Shown here: positions 28,697-36,472 of the stretch, piece by piece
Numbering within the stretch: position 1 is the first letter of the stretch
Layout of the letters: every line of letters starts with the position of its first letter
NCBI GenBank assembly: GCA_026389845.1
Contig: JAPLHB010000137.1
Span: 1 to 38,243, forward strand
Source: Chloroflexota bacterium
GTDB taxonomy: Bacteria; Chloroflexota; Anaerolineae; CG2-30-64-16
Length of the DNA stretch: 38,243 nucleotides
Direction: 5' to 3'
Position numbers and translations under genes: made by a program
Notes under the pieces: model-generated
What the model was told of the DNA's origin: nothing
Seen by the model: only the letters and a program-made list of their open reading frames with translations
Database searches by the model: none

Positions 28697-31660
28697 TTAC
28701 GACCGTCGCAGCAGTAACGGCACGTACCGGTAGAAGGGCGTTGGGGTAGCCGTCGGCGTGCTGGTCGGGGTCGGAGTCGGCGTCTCGGTCGGGGTCGGCG
28801 TCAAAGTCGGCGTCGGCGTGTTGCTTGGCGTGTTGGTTGGCGTCGGCGTGTTGGTCGGCGTGTAAGTCGGCGTCGCGGTCGGCGTCGCGGTCGGCGCCAG
28901 TTGGTGGTCGAAATTCCACTCGAACGTCTGGTTGGCGTTGATGACGAACGTGATCGGGGCGACGTTGCGCACGTACCCTGGTGGGGGTGTTTTTTCGAGG
29001 AGGGTGTATTGCCCCGGCACCACGGCATTGAACTGGAACACACCACCCGCACCGGAAGTGGCCGTGTAGGCCTCGGTGCTGCCTTGCTTCAGGACCATGA
29101 CCGCGCCTGCCAGACCCGGCTCACCCGCGTCCAGCGTGAAGTTGCCGTTCAGGTCTTGGAACGCCGTCCCACGGACCACGCCTGTGCTCGGCGTCGCGGT
29201 GGGGGTGATCGTCGGCGTGGGGGTCTTGGTCGGCGTGGCCGTAGCGGTCGGCGTGGCGGTCGCTTCGGGCTGTGAGCCGCCCTTGCGCACGTCTACCGTG
29301 TGGATCCACTCATTGCCATCATTGGCGCCGGCCAGGGAGCGCGAGTCAATGTAGAAGTCCGCGCCGCCCGTCAGTCGCTTGGCGAACTTCCCGTCGGTGA
29401 TGACGAAAGCCTTTTCCTTGAGCTGCTTGGTGCCGGTCTTCGTGATCGTGCCGGCCACCTTCTCGCCGCTGGTGCTATCGTACTTCAATGACCAGGTGTC
29501 GGTCCCCATGTCGAAGTACTTGACCGTGATCGTGACGCTGTAGACATCGGTGCCGGGTATGAATTGGTTATCCAGGAGGAACCACATGAACGGATTGCTG
29601 CTCGCCTGGTCGGTGCGACGGACCATCCAGGCCTCCTTGCCGCTGCCGGTCCAGGGGTGTGGGTCGTAGTAGTTGCTCGCGTAAGACCCTTCCAGCGCCG
29701 GTAGGTCAGGGTTGTACGGCGTTTTGTTGCACGGATAGTTCGTCGGATAGAAGTTGGCATAGCCGTTGCTGGTGGGGCAGTTGCCCAGGCCGGCCTCGGG
29801 CCAGGCGCCGCCTGTGACCGGATCTTTGGCGTAGCGGGAATCGGCGCCCTTGTCGTTGGTCTCGGCCACGGTCTGGCCGCCGGTGATGCGGTCATCCTGG
29901 TACAGGTAGAAGCTGAAGTTGCCCAACTGCGGATACGGGTAGTAGCCGCTGCCCGGATAGGAATAGGCTGGCCCCGAGTGGCAGTAGGACGTGGGGTTGC
30001 GGTGCTCGCGCATTGCCACCCACGCGCTGGGAGTGTTTTGGGCGTTCTTGCCCCAGTACTGCTGGGCCCACTGGAACAGGGGGATGTTCGCCGCCCCTTG
30101 AGAACCGGTCAGCATGTCGTCACCGATGCGCAGGTAGTCTCCGTGCTTGTCCAGTGCGCTGAAAAGGGACCAGTAGGTGAAGACCGGCGTACAGAGCATG
30201 TAGGTGTACGTCTCCCATGAGATCGGCGCGGTCTTGTTGTAGGCGCGCATGGGATCGTAGTTACCGATGCCATCGTTGGTGTAGGCGCCGAAGCTCCAGT
30301 CGGGTACGAGGCCGTTGAGCGATAGGCCGACGCCACGCTGCCCGGCGTAGTTGGTGAAGTCCTTTCGCTCGTAAGGGCTGATATAGTAGGGGGCGTACTG
30401 CAAGAGCAGATTTTTCATCAGATTTCCGCCCACCGAGAACGCCTGGACGTACATGTCGGTGATGGCGTTCACCGTGGCCGTCCAGGTGCTCGAGTCGAGG
30501 CCGGCGGCCTGAATGTATTGCTTTTGTTCCCAGTCGGACGGCTGCGTTTCTCCGTGCAGGCCGGTGCCGATGGCGACGAAATCCACCTTGCTGTTGTTGC
30601 GCACGTAGTTGCCCAGTTGCGTGACGAAGGCGCTGTACAGCGTCTTGTACGGCGTGCCCCAATACTTGGGGATGATCAGGCGCACGCGCAACTGGACGTT
30701 ATCTACGTAGAAGGTGGTCGGGTTGAGGGCGTTGGTCGTGGTCCGCAGGCGCACGCGGATGTCGCGTCCGACCCACGAGCTGATGTCAATCGCGCCGGAG
30801 TCTACCCAGGTACCGGTGACAACGCTGCTGTTGGAGATGTCGCGGGCCAGTTGGAGCACGTTGGGCGGGTTGCTGATATCCACCACCTCGACGTAGAGGT
30901 GATCGGCGTTCGGGCTGACGTCGGTGGTGCTGACGTAGACGCTGAATTGCAGCTCCATCTTCGTGCCGCTGGTCAGTTCCGGCGGCATGGCCGGTATGTG
31001 GTTGTACCAGTGGGTGAGAGAGCCGGTCGTGTTGTTCACGCCGCCCAGCTTGGCTGCCCAACTGCCGCCCGGCGCGACGTCAGACGTGGCGCTGCCGCTC
31101 GGGTCCCAAGCGTAGGCATGGCCGTGATACGACGTGTAGGACTCGAAGTCGCCGTTTTGGTTGTAATGGTAATAGTTGATATATTCGGGCGTGACGACCG
31201 TCGTGCCCGGGGTTAGGATCGCGAAATCGGGCATGGGGCGGATGTCGCCATCGTAGATGCCGTCGTAGGTGCTGATGAAGAGCCCGGTGCTCAACCCGGA
31301 GGCGTAACGTTGGTTGACCCAGTTGTCAATGGCGGACCCATTGAACGTTCCTGGGGAGCCTTGCAGCGAAGACCAGCCGAAGAAGCGCAGCGCGCCTTTG
31401 ATGGGCAGGGTGTTCGGGTCCAGCACGGTGTCGCCGTAGTCCAGGTAATAGATGCCGGGGTTTTGGCCGGCGATCAGTTGCTCGGGCGCAAGGCCTTCGG
31501 CCGCGCCCGGCACAGACTCGTCGGGGGCGGTCAGACCGGCCGGAGCCGGCAGGGCCTCGGCGGCCCGGCTGACGGGACTGGCGGCCTGAGGCAGCAACGA
31601 CACGGCGACCAACATGGCGGTCAGCGCCAGGACAGCCACAATAGTGAGAGGCTTTCTCAT
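28697..31660 (-). CDS. Secreted glycosidase-like protein with inserted beta-sandwich and SdrD-B domain
   Basis: 987 residues from ATG 31660 (AGGAG upstream). Signal peptide at residues 1-32. Core fold as in the 16825 paralogue: GALRFFGWSSLQGSPGTFNG, IPKYWGTPYKTLYSAFVTQL, FVAIGTGLHGETQPSDW with the matching candidate Glu, NYAGQRGVGLSLNGLVPD. Between the first and second core segments it has a ~160-residue beta-sandwich (about 170-330; WAAKLGGVNNTTGSLTHWY, YVEVVDISNP, YVDNVQLRV) that the paralogue lacks. After the core: a Thr/Pro stalk (795-822), SdrD-B-like domain (FQDLNGNFTLDAGE, 824-918), a long PTPT stalk and the tail YRYVPLLLRRS. Coupled by ATGA to the radical SAM gene. Likely surface-attached glycan-active enzyme; not characterised. 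Confidence 0.75.
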   Translation of the reverse strand: MRKPLTIVAVLALTAMLVAVSLLPQAASPVSRAAEALPAPAGLTAPDESVPGAAEGLAPEQLIAGQNPGIYYLDYGDTVLDPNTLPIKGALRFFGWSSLQGSPGTFNGSAIDNWVNQRYASGLSTGLFISTYDGIYDGDIRPMPDFAILTPGTTVVTPEYINYYHYNQNGDFESYTSYHGHAYAWDPSGSATSDVAPGGSWAAKLGGVNNTTGSLTHWYNHIPAMPPELTSGTKMELQFSVYVSTTDVSPNADHLYVEVVDISNPPNVLQLARDISNSSVVTGTWVDSGAIDISSWVGRDIRVRLRTTTNALNPTTFYVDNVQLRVRLIIPKYWGTPYKTLYSAFVTQLGNYVRNNSKVDFVAIGTGLHGETQPSDWEQKQYIQAAGLDSSTWTATVNAITDMYVQAFSVGGNLMKNLLLQYAPYYISPYERKDFTNYAGQRGVGLSLNGLVPDWSFGAYTNDGIGNYDPMRAYNKTAPISWETYTYMLCTPVFTYWSLFSALDKHGDYLRIGDDMLTGSQGAANIPLFQWAQQYWGKNAQNTPSAWVAMREHRNPTSYCHSGPAYSYPGSGYYPYPQLGNFSFYLYQDDRITGGQTVAETNDKGADSRYAKDPVTGGAWPEAGLGNCPTSNGYANFYPTNYPCNKTPYNPDLPALEGSYASNYYDPHPWTGSGKEAWMVRRTDQASSNPFMWFLLDNQFIPGTDVYSVTITVKYFDMGTDTWSLKYDSTSGEKVAGTITKTGTKQLKEKAFVITDGKFAKRLTGGADFYIDSRSLAGANDGNEWIHTVDVRKGGSQPEATATPTATATPTKTPTPTITPTATPSTGVVRGTAFQDLNGNFTLDAGEPGLAGAVMVLKQGSTEAYTATSGAGGVFQFNAVVPGQYTLLEKTPPPGYVRNVAPITFVINANQTFEWNFDHQLAPTATPTATPTYTPTNTPTPTNTPSNTPTPTLTPTPTETPTPTPTSTPTATPTPFYRYVPLLLRRS

Positions 31661-32784
31661 CGAGTATCTCCTGTTAGCATGAACTTCACGTACTGTTTCA
31701 CATCTTTCTTGAGCGCGATTTCGGTGCCGCACGCGCTGTTACAACCGGGACAGATACGCTTGCGCATTTCCTCCGAACGGTAGCGCAGGTTCTTGGGATC
31801 GTAGTAGATTTCTCCGACCGAACGTTTCTCCTCCAGAAAGTTTCCGATACGGGGTGTCGAAAGACAGTAGAACACGTCGCCATAGACGTCCAGCGCCAGC
31901 CCTTCCAGGGTAAAGGGGCATGGGGTGGACCGGGGCGCGCCGTCCCGGTACATGCGCACCATATCACTCCAGTAGAATGCCGACAGATTGCGCCACGCGC
32001 GTTCGCTGGCAAGCCTAGTCATCAAACCGATCAACTCGTCGCGGTCTTCCGGCCGGAAGTCCACATCGTTCTGGCGGTCCAGATTGCTCAAGTAGCTCTC
32101 GTGGAAACCCACCAACTGGAAGCCGACGTTCAGCCCGCGTTTTTGCGCCCAGGCGCGAAATTCGAGCGCGTGGCGCAGGTTCTCGTGCATCACCACATAG
32201 CCAGTGCCCAGCCAGAAGTCGTAACGTTGCTGGAGCTCCTGCAGACCGGTGAGGGTCTCTACGGTTTTGTCGAACCCGCCGGGGATGCCGCGCACCCGGT
32301 CGTGCATCGTGCCGATGCCGTCTAGCGAGACCGACATGCTGAGCTTGATGCCGCGCGGGGCAATAATCTTTAAAACGGCCTCGGTCTGCTCCAGGATACG
32401 CTTTGGCAAAAAACCGTTGGTCACTGTCGAGATGGCCCAGAGCTTGGGCATCCGCTCGACGAAGTAGGTGACCAGCTCCGCCAGGTCGGTCCGGAGGGAG
32501 GACTCGCCGCCCGCTACGGTGAGTTGCTCGACACCGTCGAAGATCGGGTCGGGATCCATGAGCGCCCGGAACTCGGTGACGCTCAGTTCGTGTTTGTGCG
32601 GCAACTGCCAGATGTTACACATGGCGCAGCGGGAATTGCAGCGGTAGTTGGTGATGACCTGAAGGACTTTCGGCGGGAGGGTTTGGAAGTGCGACCGGAC
32701 GTTATAATCGAACGTGCCGGCTGCTAGTTTGCCCCAGTCCAGCGAGGCCAGTTTTTGCAAAGTAAGCTTACCGTTTCCGTCCAA
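31657..32784 (-). CDS. Radical SAM/SPASM-domain protein
   Basis: 375 residues from TTG 32784, supported by GGAGAG seven bases upstream and no later usable start. The radical SAM cluster motif CNSRCAMC (C49, C53, C56) follows PKVLQVITNYR; GGESSLRTDL is the SAM-binding GGE-type motif. The C-terminal SPASM-like half has CPF, DVYGDVFYC, RIGNF and ICPGCNSACGTE, offering ligands for one or two further Fe-S clusters. Such enzymes modify peptides, sugars or lipids by radical chemistry. It heads the surface cluster and its TGA overlaps the ATG of the secreted glycosidase-like gene, so the two are made together. The substrate is unknown; a glycan or peptide in this cluster is the obvious guess. Confidence 0.85.
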   Translation of the reverse strand: MDGNGKLTLQKLASLDWGKLAAGTFDYNVRSHFQTLPPKVLQVITNYRCNSRCAMCNIWQLPHKHELSVTEFRALMDPDPIFDGVEQLTVAGGESSLRTDLAELVTYFVERMPKLWAISTVTNGFLPKRILEQTEAVLKIIAPRGIKLSMSVSLDGIGTMHDRVRGIPGGFDKTVETLTGLQELQQRYDFWLGTGYVVMHENLRHALEFRAWAQKRGLNVGFQLVGFHESYLSNLDRQNDVDFRPEDRDELIGLMTRLASERAWRNLSAFYWSDMVRMYRDGAPRSTPCPFTLEGLALDVYGDVFYCLSTPRIGNFLEEKRSVGEIYYDPKNLRYRSEEMRKRICPGCNSACGTEIALKKDVKQYVKFMLTGDTR

Positions 32785-33053
32785 TATCTTCTCTCCGGCG
32801 GCCCCGGCCGAACGATTGCCGCAACCTTTCGGGGGCGGGGTATAGACCGCTCTCTCCCATGGCTGGGATGGGAGGGCGCTTTGCGTAGCGTAGCCGACGA
32901 AGGTGAAAAAGAGATGAACAGCCGGCGCAGCCTTCGTGACCGTTTTGCAAGGCGTCTAATCAAAAGGGAGGGCGCGCGCCCTCCCTTATCTTGGAGCTTG
33001 TAATATCTTACCATAGAACCCGTGGACGGCCAAACTAACGCGCGGTCGTAGTG
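32785..33053. other. Intergenic region separating two minus-strand operons
   Basis: This 269-base spacer holds the terminator at 32966-32985 for the upstream operon and must hold the promoter of the radical SAM cluster. I see an inverted repeat CTCCCAT/ATGGGAG (32854-32860 and 32868-32874) that could be an operator, and a minus-strand TATAC-type box near 32840-32846 without a convincing -35 partner. Confidence 0.4.
32966..32985 (-). terminator. Intrinsic terminator after the GT39-like gene
   Basis: A perfect 20-base GC-rich palindrome (GGGAGGGCG and complement; 24 bases counting flanking A-A/T-T pairs). On the minus strand it is followed by TTTTG. It lies about 70 bases after the stop of the gene at 33054 and before the radical SAM start. 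Confidence 0.7.
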
Positions 33054-34370
33054 TCAGCAAGAGACATCATTGATCCTCAGAACCCGCGCCACTGCCCCCG
33101 CGGCCAGCACGATCAACGCCGGCTCGGCCGGGGTTCTCATGCGAAAGCCGCCCCAAAAAAGGAGCGCGCCGGCCGCGAAGCAGGCGATCACTGCCAGCGC
33201 CGCACCGGTCCGCCGCCACTGCTGCCGCGTGAGCCACGCGCCCGCGCCCGCCAACAGTGCCGCCGCGACGTAGGCGTAGAAGCCGACGTTCTCCGGGAAG
33301 CCGTGGGTGAACGGGTAGAGATGCCAGAACTTGACGATGCGCCACCAGACCAGCCGGGGCAGATCGGACAGGTGCTCGCGGATGAACTGCACCCCTAACT
33401 GTTGCCAGGCGGCATCGCGGCCCACCTCGTCCAGCGCGCACGACCAGCCGGCCCCCGGAATCTCGCAGGGTGCCACCCAATCTCCATGCAGCGCGGGTTC
33501 AGCCAGCACGCGGGCGTTGTTCGAGCCGAACAGCACCGCGCCGCCCATGGTTGTCGAAGGGATGAGCTTGCCGAAGACATGGTAGTTGCGGATGATCCAT
33601 GGCGAGACGACGGCCAGGGCCGCGAGCGCGGCCAACAGAAGCGGACGCAGATCAACGCGGATCAACGCAGATTTGCCCCCGGCAAGGAATCTGCGTCCGC
33701 CTGCGTTCATCTGCGTCCCCTTTGCATCTACCGCAGGGGCGGGGTCCCCCCGACCCTGCAGCCTGGCAACGACCAACCACCCCAGCAAAAATATCACCAG
33801 CAGCAGCCCGTTCGGCCGGGCCAGCCACGCCAGGCCCAGCCACAGGCCCAACAGCGCGTGGTTGCCCGGTGTGGGCCGGTCGAGCGCGGTCAGGCCGGCG
33901 GCCAGTGCCAGCATGACCAGCAGGATGAAGAGCGGCTCCGAGAGCAGCGCGCCGCCGGCGTAGATCAGCAGCGGGTAGATTGCGGCCATCAGACCGGCCA
34001 GCCGCCCGGTCCGGCGGCCGTAGACGCGATCGGCCGCGGCATAGGTCGCCAGGACAACGCCCGTCCCCAGCAGCGCCTCCAACGCCAGACCCGCGGCGTA
34101 GTTTACCCCGCCGGCCAGCCGGTAGACCGCAGCCAGCAGCAGTGGAAAGAGCGGCGGCCGAATCGCGGTCAGCGCGCCGTCGGCCAGCGCGAAGCCGCGT
34201 CCGCTCGCCAGGCTCGCCGCGATGTCGCTGTATTCACGCGCATCCAACTCCGGCGAATAGCCCGCGCCCAGGTAAACGAAGGCGTAGCCGACCCGCAGCG
34301 CCAGGGCGAGCAGGGTGAGGAGTAGGAGGAAGGCGACCTGGCTGTGCCAGAAAGTGCGCAAATGGTTCAT
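33054..34370 (-). CDS. GT39/ArnT-like membrane glycosyltransferase with repeat-encoded insert
   Basis: 438 residues from ATG 34370. About ten membrane helices; the first outer loop contains SPELDAREYSDIAASLASGRGF, with the Asp/Glu pair expected in GT39-type enzymes, followed by AIRPPLFPLLLA. A ~40-residue hydrophilic segment (about 205-245; GDPAPAVDAKGTQMNAGG, GGKSALIRVDLRP) interrupts the hydrophobic pattern and is encoded by the inverted repeat at 33643-33718. Without it the protein would be a normal-looking family member. Last gene of the DUF4129/acetyltransferase operon and followed by a terminator. Confidence 0.75.
   Translation of the reverse strand: MNHLRTFWHSQVAFLLLLTLLALALRVGYAFVYLGAGYSPELDAREYSDIAASLASGRGFALADGALTAIRPPLFPLLLAAVYRLAGGVNYAAGLALEALLGTGVVLATYAAADRVYGRRTGRLAGLMAAIYPLLIYAGGALLSEPLFILLVMLALAAGLTALDRPTPGNHALLGLWLGLAWLARPNGLLLVIFLLGWLVVARLQGRGDPAPAVDAKGTQMNAGGRRFLAGGKSALIRVDLRPLLLAALAALAVVSPWIIRNYHVFGKLIPSTTMGGAVLFGSNNARVLAEPALHGDWVAPCEIPGAGWSCALDEVGRDAAWQQLGVQFIREHLSDLPRLVWWRIVKFWHLYPFTHGFPENVGFYAYVAAALLAGAGAWLTRQQWRRTGAALAVIACFAAGALLFWGGFRMRTPAEPALIVLAAGAVARVLRINDVSC
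33643..33718. repeat. 31-base-arm inverted repeat (GCAGAT-type units) inside a GT39-like gene
   Basis: Left arm 33643-33673, right arm 33688-33718, loop 14 bases. Each arm is three degenerate ~10-base units of the type GGACGCAGAT/CAACGCAGAT; the two arms match at most positions. It is read in frame as part of the glycosyltransferase. Confidence 0.8.
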
Positions 34371-34384
34371 AGCGTTGTTAACGT

Positions 34385-34419
34385 AATGAGTAACGAGTAA
34401 ATCTTACTCGTTACTCATT
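34385..34419. repeat. Perfect 16-bp heptad hairpin over a stop codon
   Basis: Arms 34385-34400 and 34404-34419 (AATGAGTAACGAGTAA and exact complement), loop ATC. The arms are two 7-bp units of the ACGAGTA family. The TAA of the acetyltransferase gene (34411-34413) and its last codons lie inside the right arm. Could act as a weak terminator or mRNA 3'-end structure before the GT39-like gene. Confidence 0.85.
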
Positions 34420-34989
34420 CTCTCCTGGCGGATCGTTGTACACCGCGCCGCATCGCACGCACCGCAGCCCGCCGTCCGCGGCGACGAGCGGCCGGCCACA
34501 CGCGCAGACGTAGCCGATCAGCCGCGCCGGTACGCCGATGACTAGCCCGTGGGTCGGCACATCGCGCGTGACCACCGCGCCCGCGCCGATCATGGCGAAC
34601 CGGCCGATCGTGACGCCGGGCAGGAGCACTGCCCGCGCGCCGACGGCCGCGCCGTAGCAGATGCGGATCGGCCCCACGTCCCAATCGTCATTCCCCTTCA
34701 GCGTGCCGTTGGGGTTGATGGCGCGCGGGTAGAGGTCGTTGGTGAGCACCACGTGCGGGCCGAGGAAGACGCCATCCTCCAGGGTGGCGCCGTGGTAGAC
34801 CGAGCAGTTGTTCTGGATCTTCACCCGGTCGCCGATCGGCACGTCGCAGTCCACGTAGACGTTCTTGCCGATGATGCACTCGCGGCCGATGGTCGCGCCC
34901 TCGCGGATTTGCGAGTGGTGCCAGATCGAGGTTCCCTCCCCGATTTGGGCCTTGGGGGAAACATCGGCAGTGGGATGGATGCGGATCAT
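34411..34989 (-). CDS. WbpD/WlbB-like sugar N-acetyltransferase with zinc-ribbon tail
   Basis: 192 residues from ATG 34989 (GGAG upstream), overlapping the DUF4129 gene stop by ATGA. Hexapeptide left-handed beta-helix: IHPTADVSPKAQIGEGTSIWHHSQIREGA split over residues 4-32, IIGKNVYVDCDVPIGDRVKI, and the active-site region LGPHVVLTNDLYPRA with a conserved Asn-Asp. It is like UDP-amino-sugar N-acetyltransferases that use acetyl-CoA to make di-N-acetylated sugars for surface glycans. The last ~35 residues carry two CxxC-type pairs (CACGRP, CVRCG), an added small zinc ribbon. The C-terminal GENE and stop are encoded by the heptad hairpin. Confidence 0.85.
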   Translation of the reverse strand: MIRIHPTADVSPKAQIGEGTSIWHHSQIREGATIGRECIIGKNVYVDCDVPIGDRVKIQNNCSVYHGATLEDGVFLGPHVVLTNDLYPRAINPNGTLKGNDDWDVGPIRICYGAAVGARAVLLPGVTIGRFAMIGAGAVVTRDVPTHGLVIGVPARLIGYVCACGRPLVAADGGLRCVRCGAVYNDPPGENE

Positions 34990-36434
34990 GGTTTCTCCAT
35001 TACACGATTCTGCGAATCGAGTGTACTTTCCGGTTCTGTCTCTCGGATTGCGTGGTAGTCGGCGCGCAGCCCGGCCAGCTCGGCGAGGGCGACGGAGTGC
35101 TCGCCGTAATGGACGCGCATGTACGCGGCGGTGATACGCCCCAGCCGCTCGTCTTGGCCGGGGAAGGCGCGACCCAGGATCGACAGGTAGATGTCTGGCG
35201 GCTGGGCCGGCGGCCGGCCGCAGCCGCGCTGGCGGGCCAGCCGGCACAGGTTGGCGTAGATGTTCTGCACCGAGATCGCGGCCAGCAGCCCGCGACCCAC
35301 GCCGTAGCGCCGCACTAGCCGGGTCGCGTTGCGCAGCGCACGCAGCCCGCGGCGCAAAATGCCACCGCCGAACGTCAGAGCCTCGATCGCTTCTAATTCG
35401 CCCTCGTCGCGTGCTTTGGCGCGGCGCGACTTCTCCAGATAGAGCACCAGAAAGCCCAACACCAGCAGCACGGCGATCGTGATCGCCAGGGCGATGGCCG
35501 CGCTCGTCAAGGTAGTCTTGACCCACGGCGGCAGCCACGGGAGGATATCTTGCGGTTCTGTGGCGCCCAGTTGCGGCGCCTGGAGCCCTGATACGTCAAT
35601 CTCCGAGTTGCGCAAGATCGCGGTGAGTTGCCGCACTAGCCATTCCAGGATGGGGTTCAGTATCAACCCCAGCAGCCACAGGATCCCCAGGAGCAGGAAC
35701 TCGAGCACCCGCCACAATGGGTCGAGCCAGCCCAGGACGCGGCGGATACCGGCGGGCGTGAAGCCCGCGGATAAGAGCGCCATGCCGGCCACGGTCAGCG
35801 CGACAGTCGCCAGCAGTTGGGCCAGCCGCCGCGGGGGCAGCGGCGCGCCGGCACTCTGTGCGTCAGCGGCCTTCTCGTGGATCTGCGCCACGGCGACTGC
35901 GGTCAGCCCCAGGCCGAAGTAGACCCACAGAAGCGGCGTCAGGTCCAACTTGAAGACGTTGGACCTGAACGCCGCGCCCGCCACCAGGAGCAGCAGCCCC
36001 AGCCGGAAGCTGACGCCGACCTCGAAGAAACCGATGGCGCGGCTGGTGGCGCTCGTCGCTCGCTGCCACAGGATCAGGTTGCCCACCACAAACGCCAGCG
36101 TCGGGGGGAATCCGCCGGCGAAGCCGAAGATCGCGGCGAACGCCTGGCGGGCCGGCAGGCGGGTCTGGCCGAGCGCCGTCACGACGATCAGCGCGCTGGT
36201 GAGCGCCATCAGCCCCAGCGCGGCGCTGTCGTAGGCCGGCGACTCCAGCCCGGTGCGGCTAAGCAGCTCCAGCGCCACGGTCCAGGCGAGCAGGATCGCC
36301 AGGATGCCGGCGTAGGTCAGCCCCAGTGGAACCGGCGGCCGGTACATCAGCAGCCAGAGGGGCGTCAGCCACGCGGCTTCCATGCCGGCCAGGCAAAAGT
36401 AGATCAGGCTCGTGCGTCGGGTGGTGAGTAACAT
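34986..36434 (-). CDS. DUF4129-containing polytopic membrane protein
   Basis: 482 residues from ATG 36434 (a TTG at 36440 is less likely). About ten membrane helices in two groups (residues 1-230 and 235-340), then a cytoplasmic or outer C-terminal DUF4129 domain (about 395-465; IYANLCRLARQRGCGRPPA, DIYLSILGRAFPG, AYMRVHYGEHS). DUF4129 proteins commonly follow MoxR and DUF58 genes, as here. Role unknown; often linked to transglutaminase-like enzymes and envelope functions. No ribosome site is seen; the promoter at 36444-36472 would start the mRNA within a few bases of the ATG, a leaderless transcript. Confidence 0.8.
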   Translation of the reverse strand: MLLTTRRTSLIYFCLAGMEAAWLTPLWLLMYRPPVPLGLTYAGILAILLAWTVALELLSRTGLESPAYDSAALGLMALTSALIVVTALGQTRLPARQAFAAIFGFAGGFPPTLAFVVGNLILWQRATSATSRAIGFFEVGVSFRLGLLLLVAGAAFRSNVFKLDLTPLLWVYFGLGLTAVAVAQIHEKAADAQSAGAPLPPRRLAQLLATVALTVAGMALLSAGFTPAGIRRVLGWLDPLWRVLEFLLLGILWLLGLILNPILEWLVRQLTAILRNSEIDVSGLQAPQLGATEPQDILPWLPPWVKTTLTSAAIALAITIAVLLVLGFLVLYLEKSRRAKARDEGELEAIEALTFGGGILRRGLRALRNATRLVRRYGVGRGLLAAISVQNIYANLCRLARQRGCGRPPAQPPDIYLSILGRAFPGQDERLGRITAAYMRVHYGEHSVALAELAGLRADYHAIRETEPESTLDSQNRVMEKP

Positions 36435-36443
36435 ACACAATAG

Positions 36444-36472
36444 ATTTTATCTGAAATAGGAAGTGGTGTCAC
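36444..36472 (-). promoter_or_regulatory. Sigma-70-like promoter for the DUF4129 operon
   Basis: On the minus strand: GTGACA (36472-36467), 17-base spacer, TAAAAT (36449-36444), then nine bases to the ATG at 36434. Expected start of transcription is at or within a few bases of the ATG. The -35 box directly abuts the 17-bp inverted repeat at 36473-36514. Confidence 0.6.

Noticed and set aside
28623..28919. N-terminal extension of the DNRLRE surface protein rich in Asp/His/Ala
   Set aside because: It is the frame-shifted reading of the PTPT-stalk codons of the neighbouring gene; the signal peptide begins at 28622.
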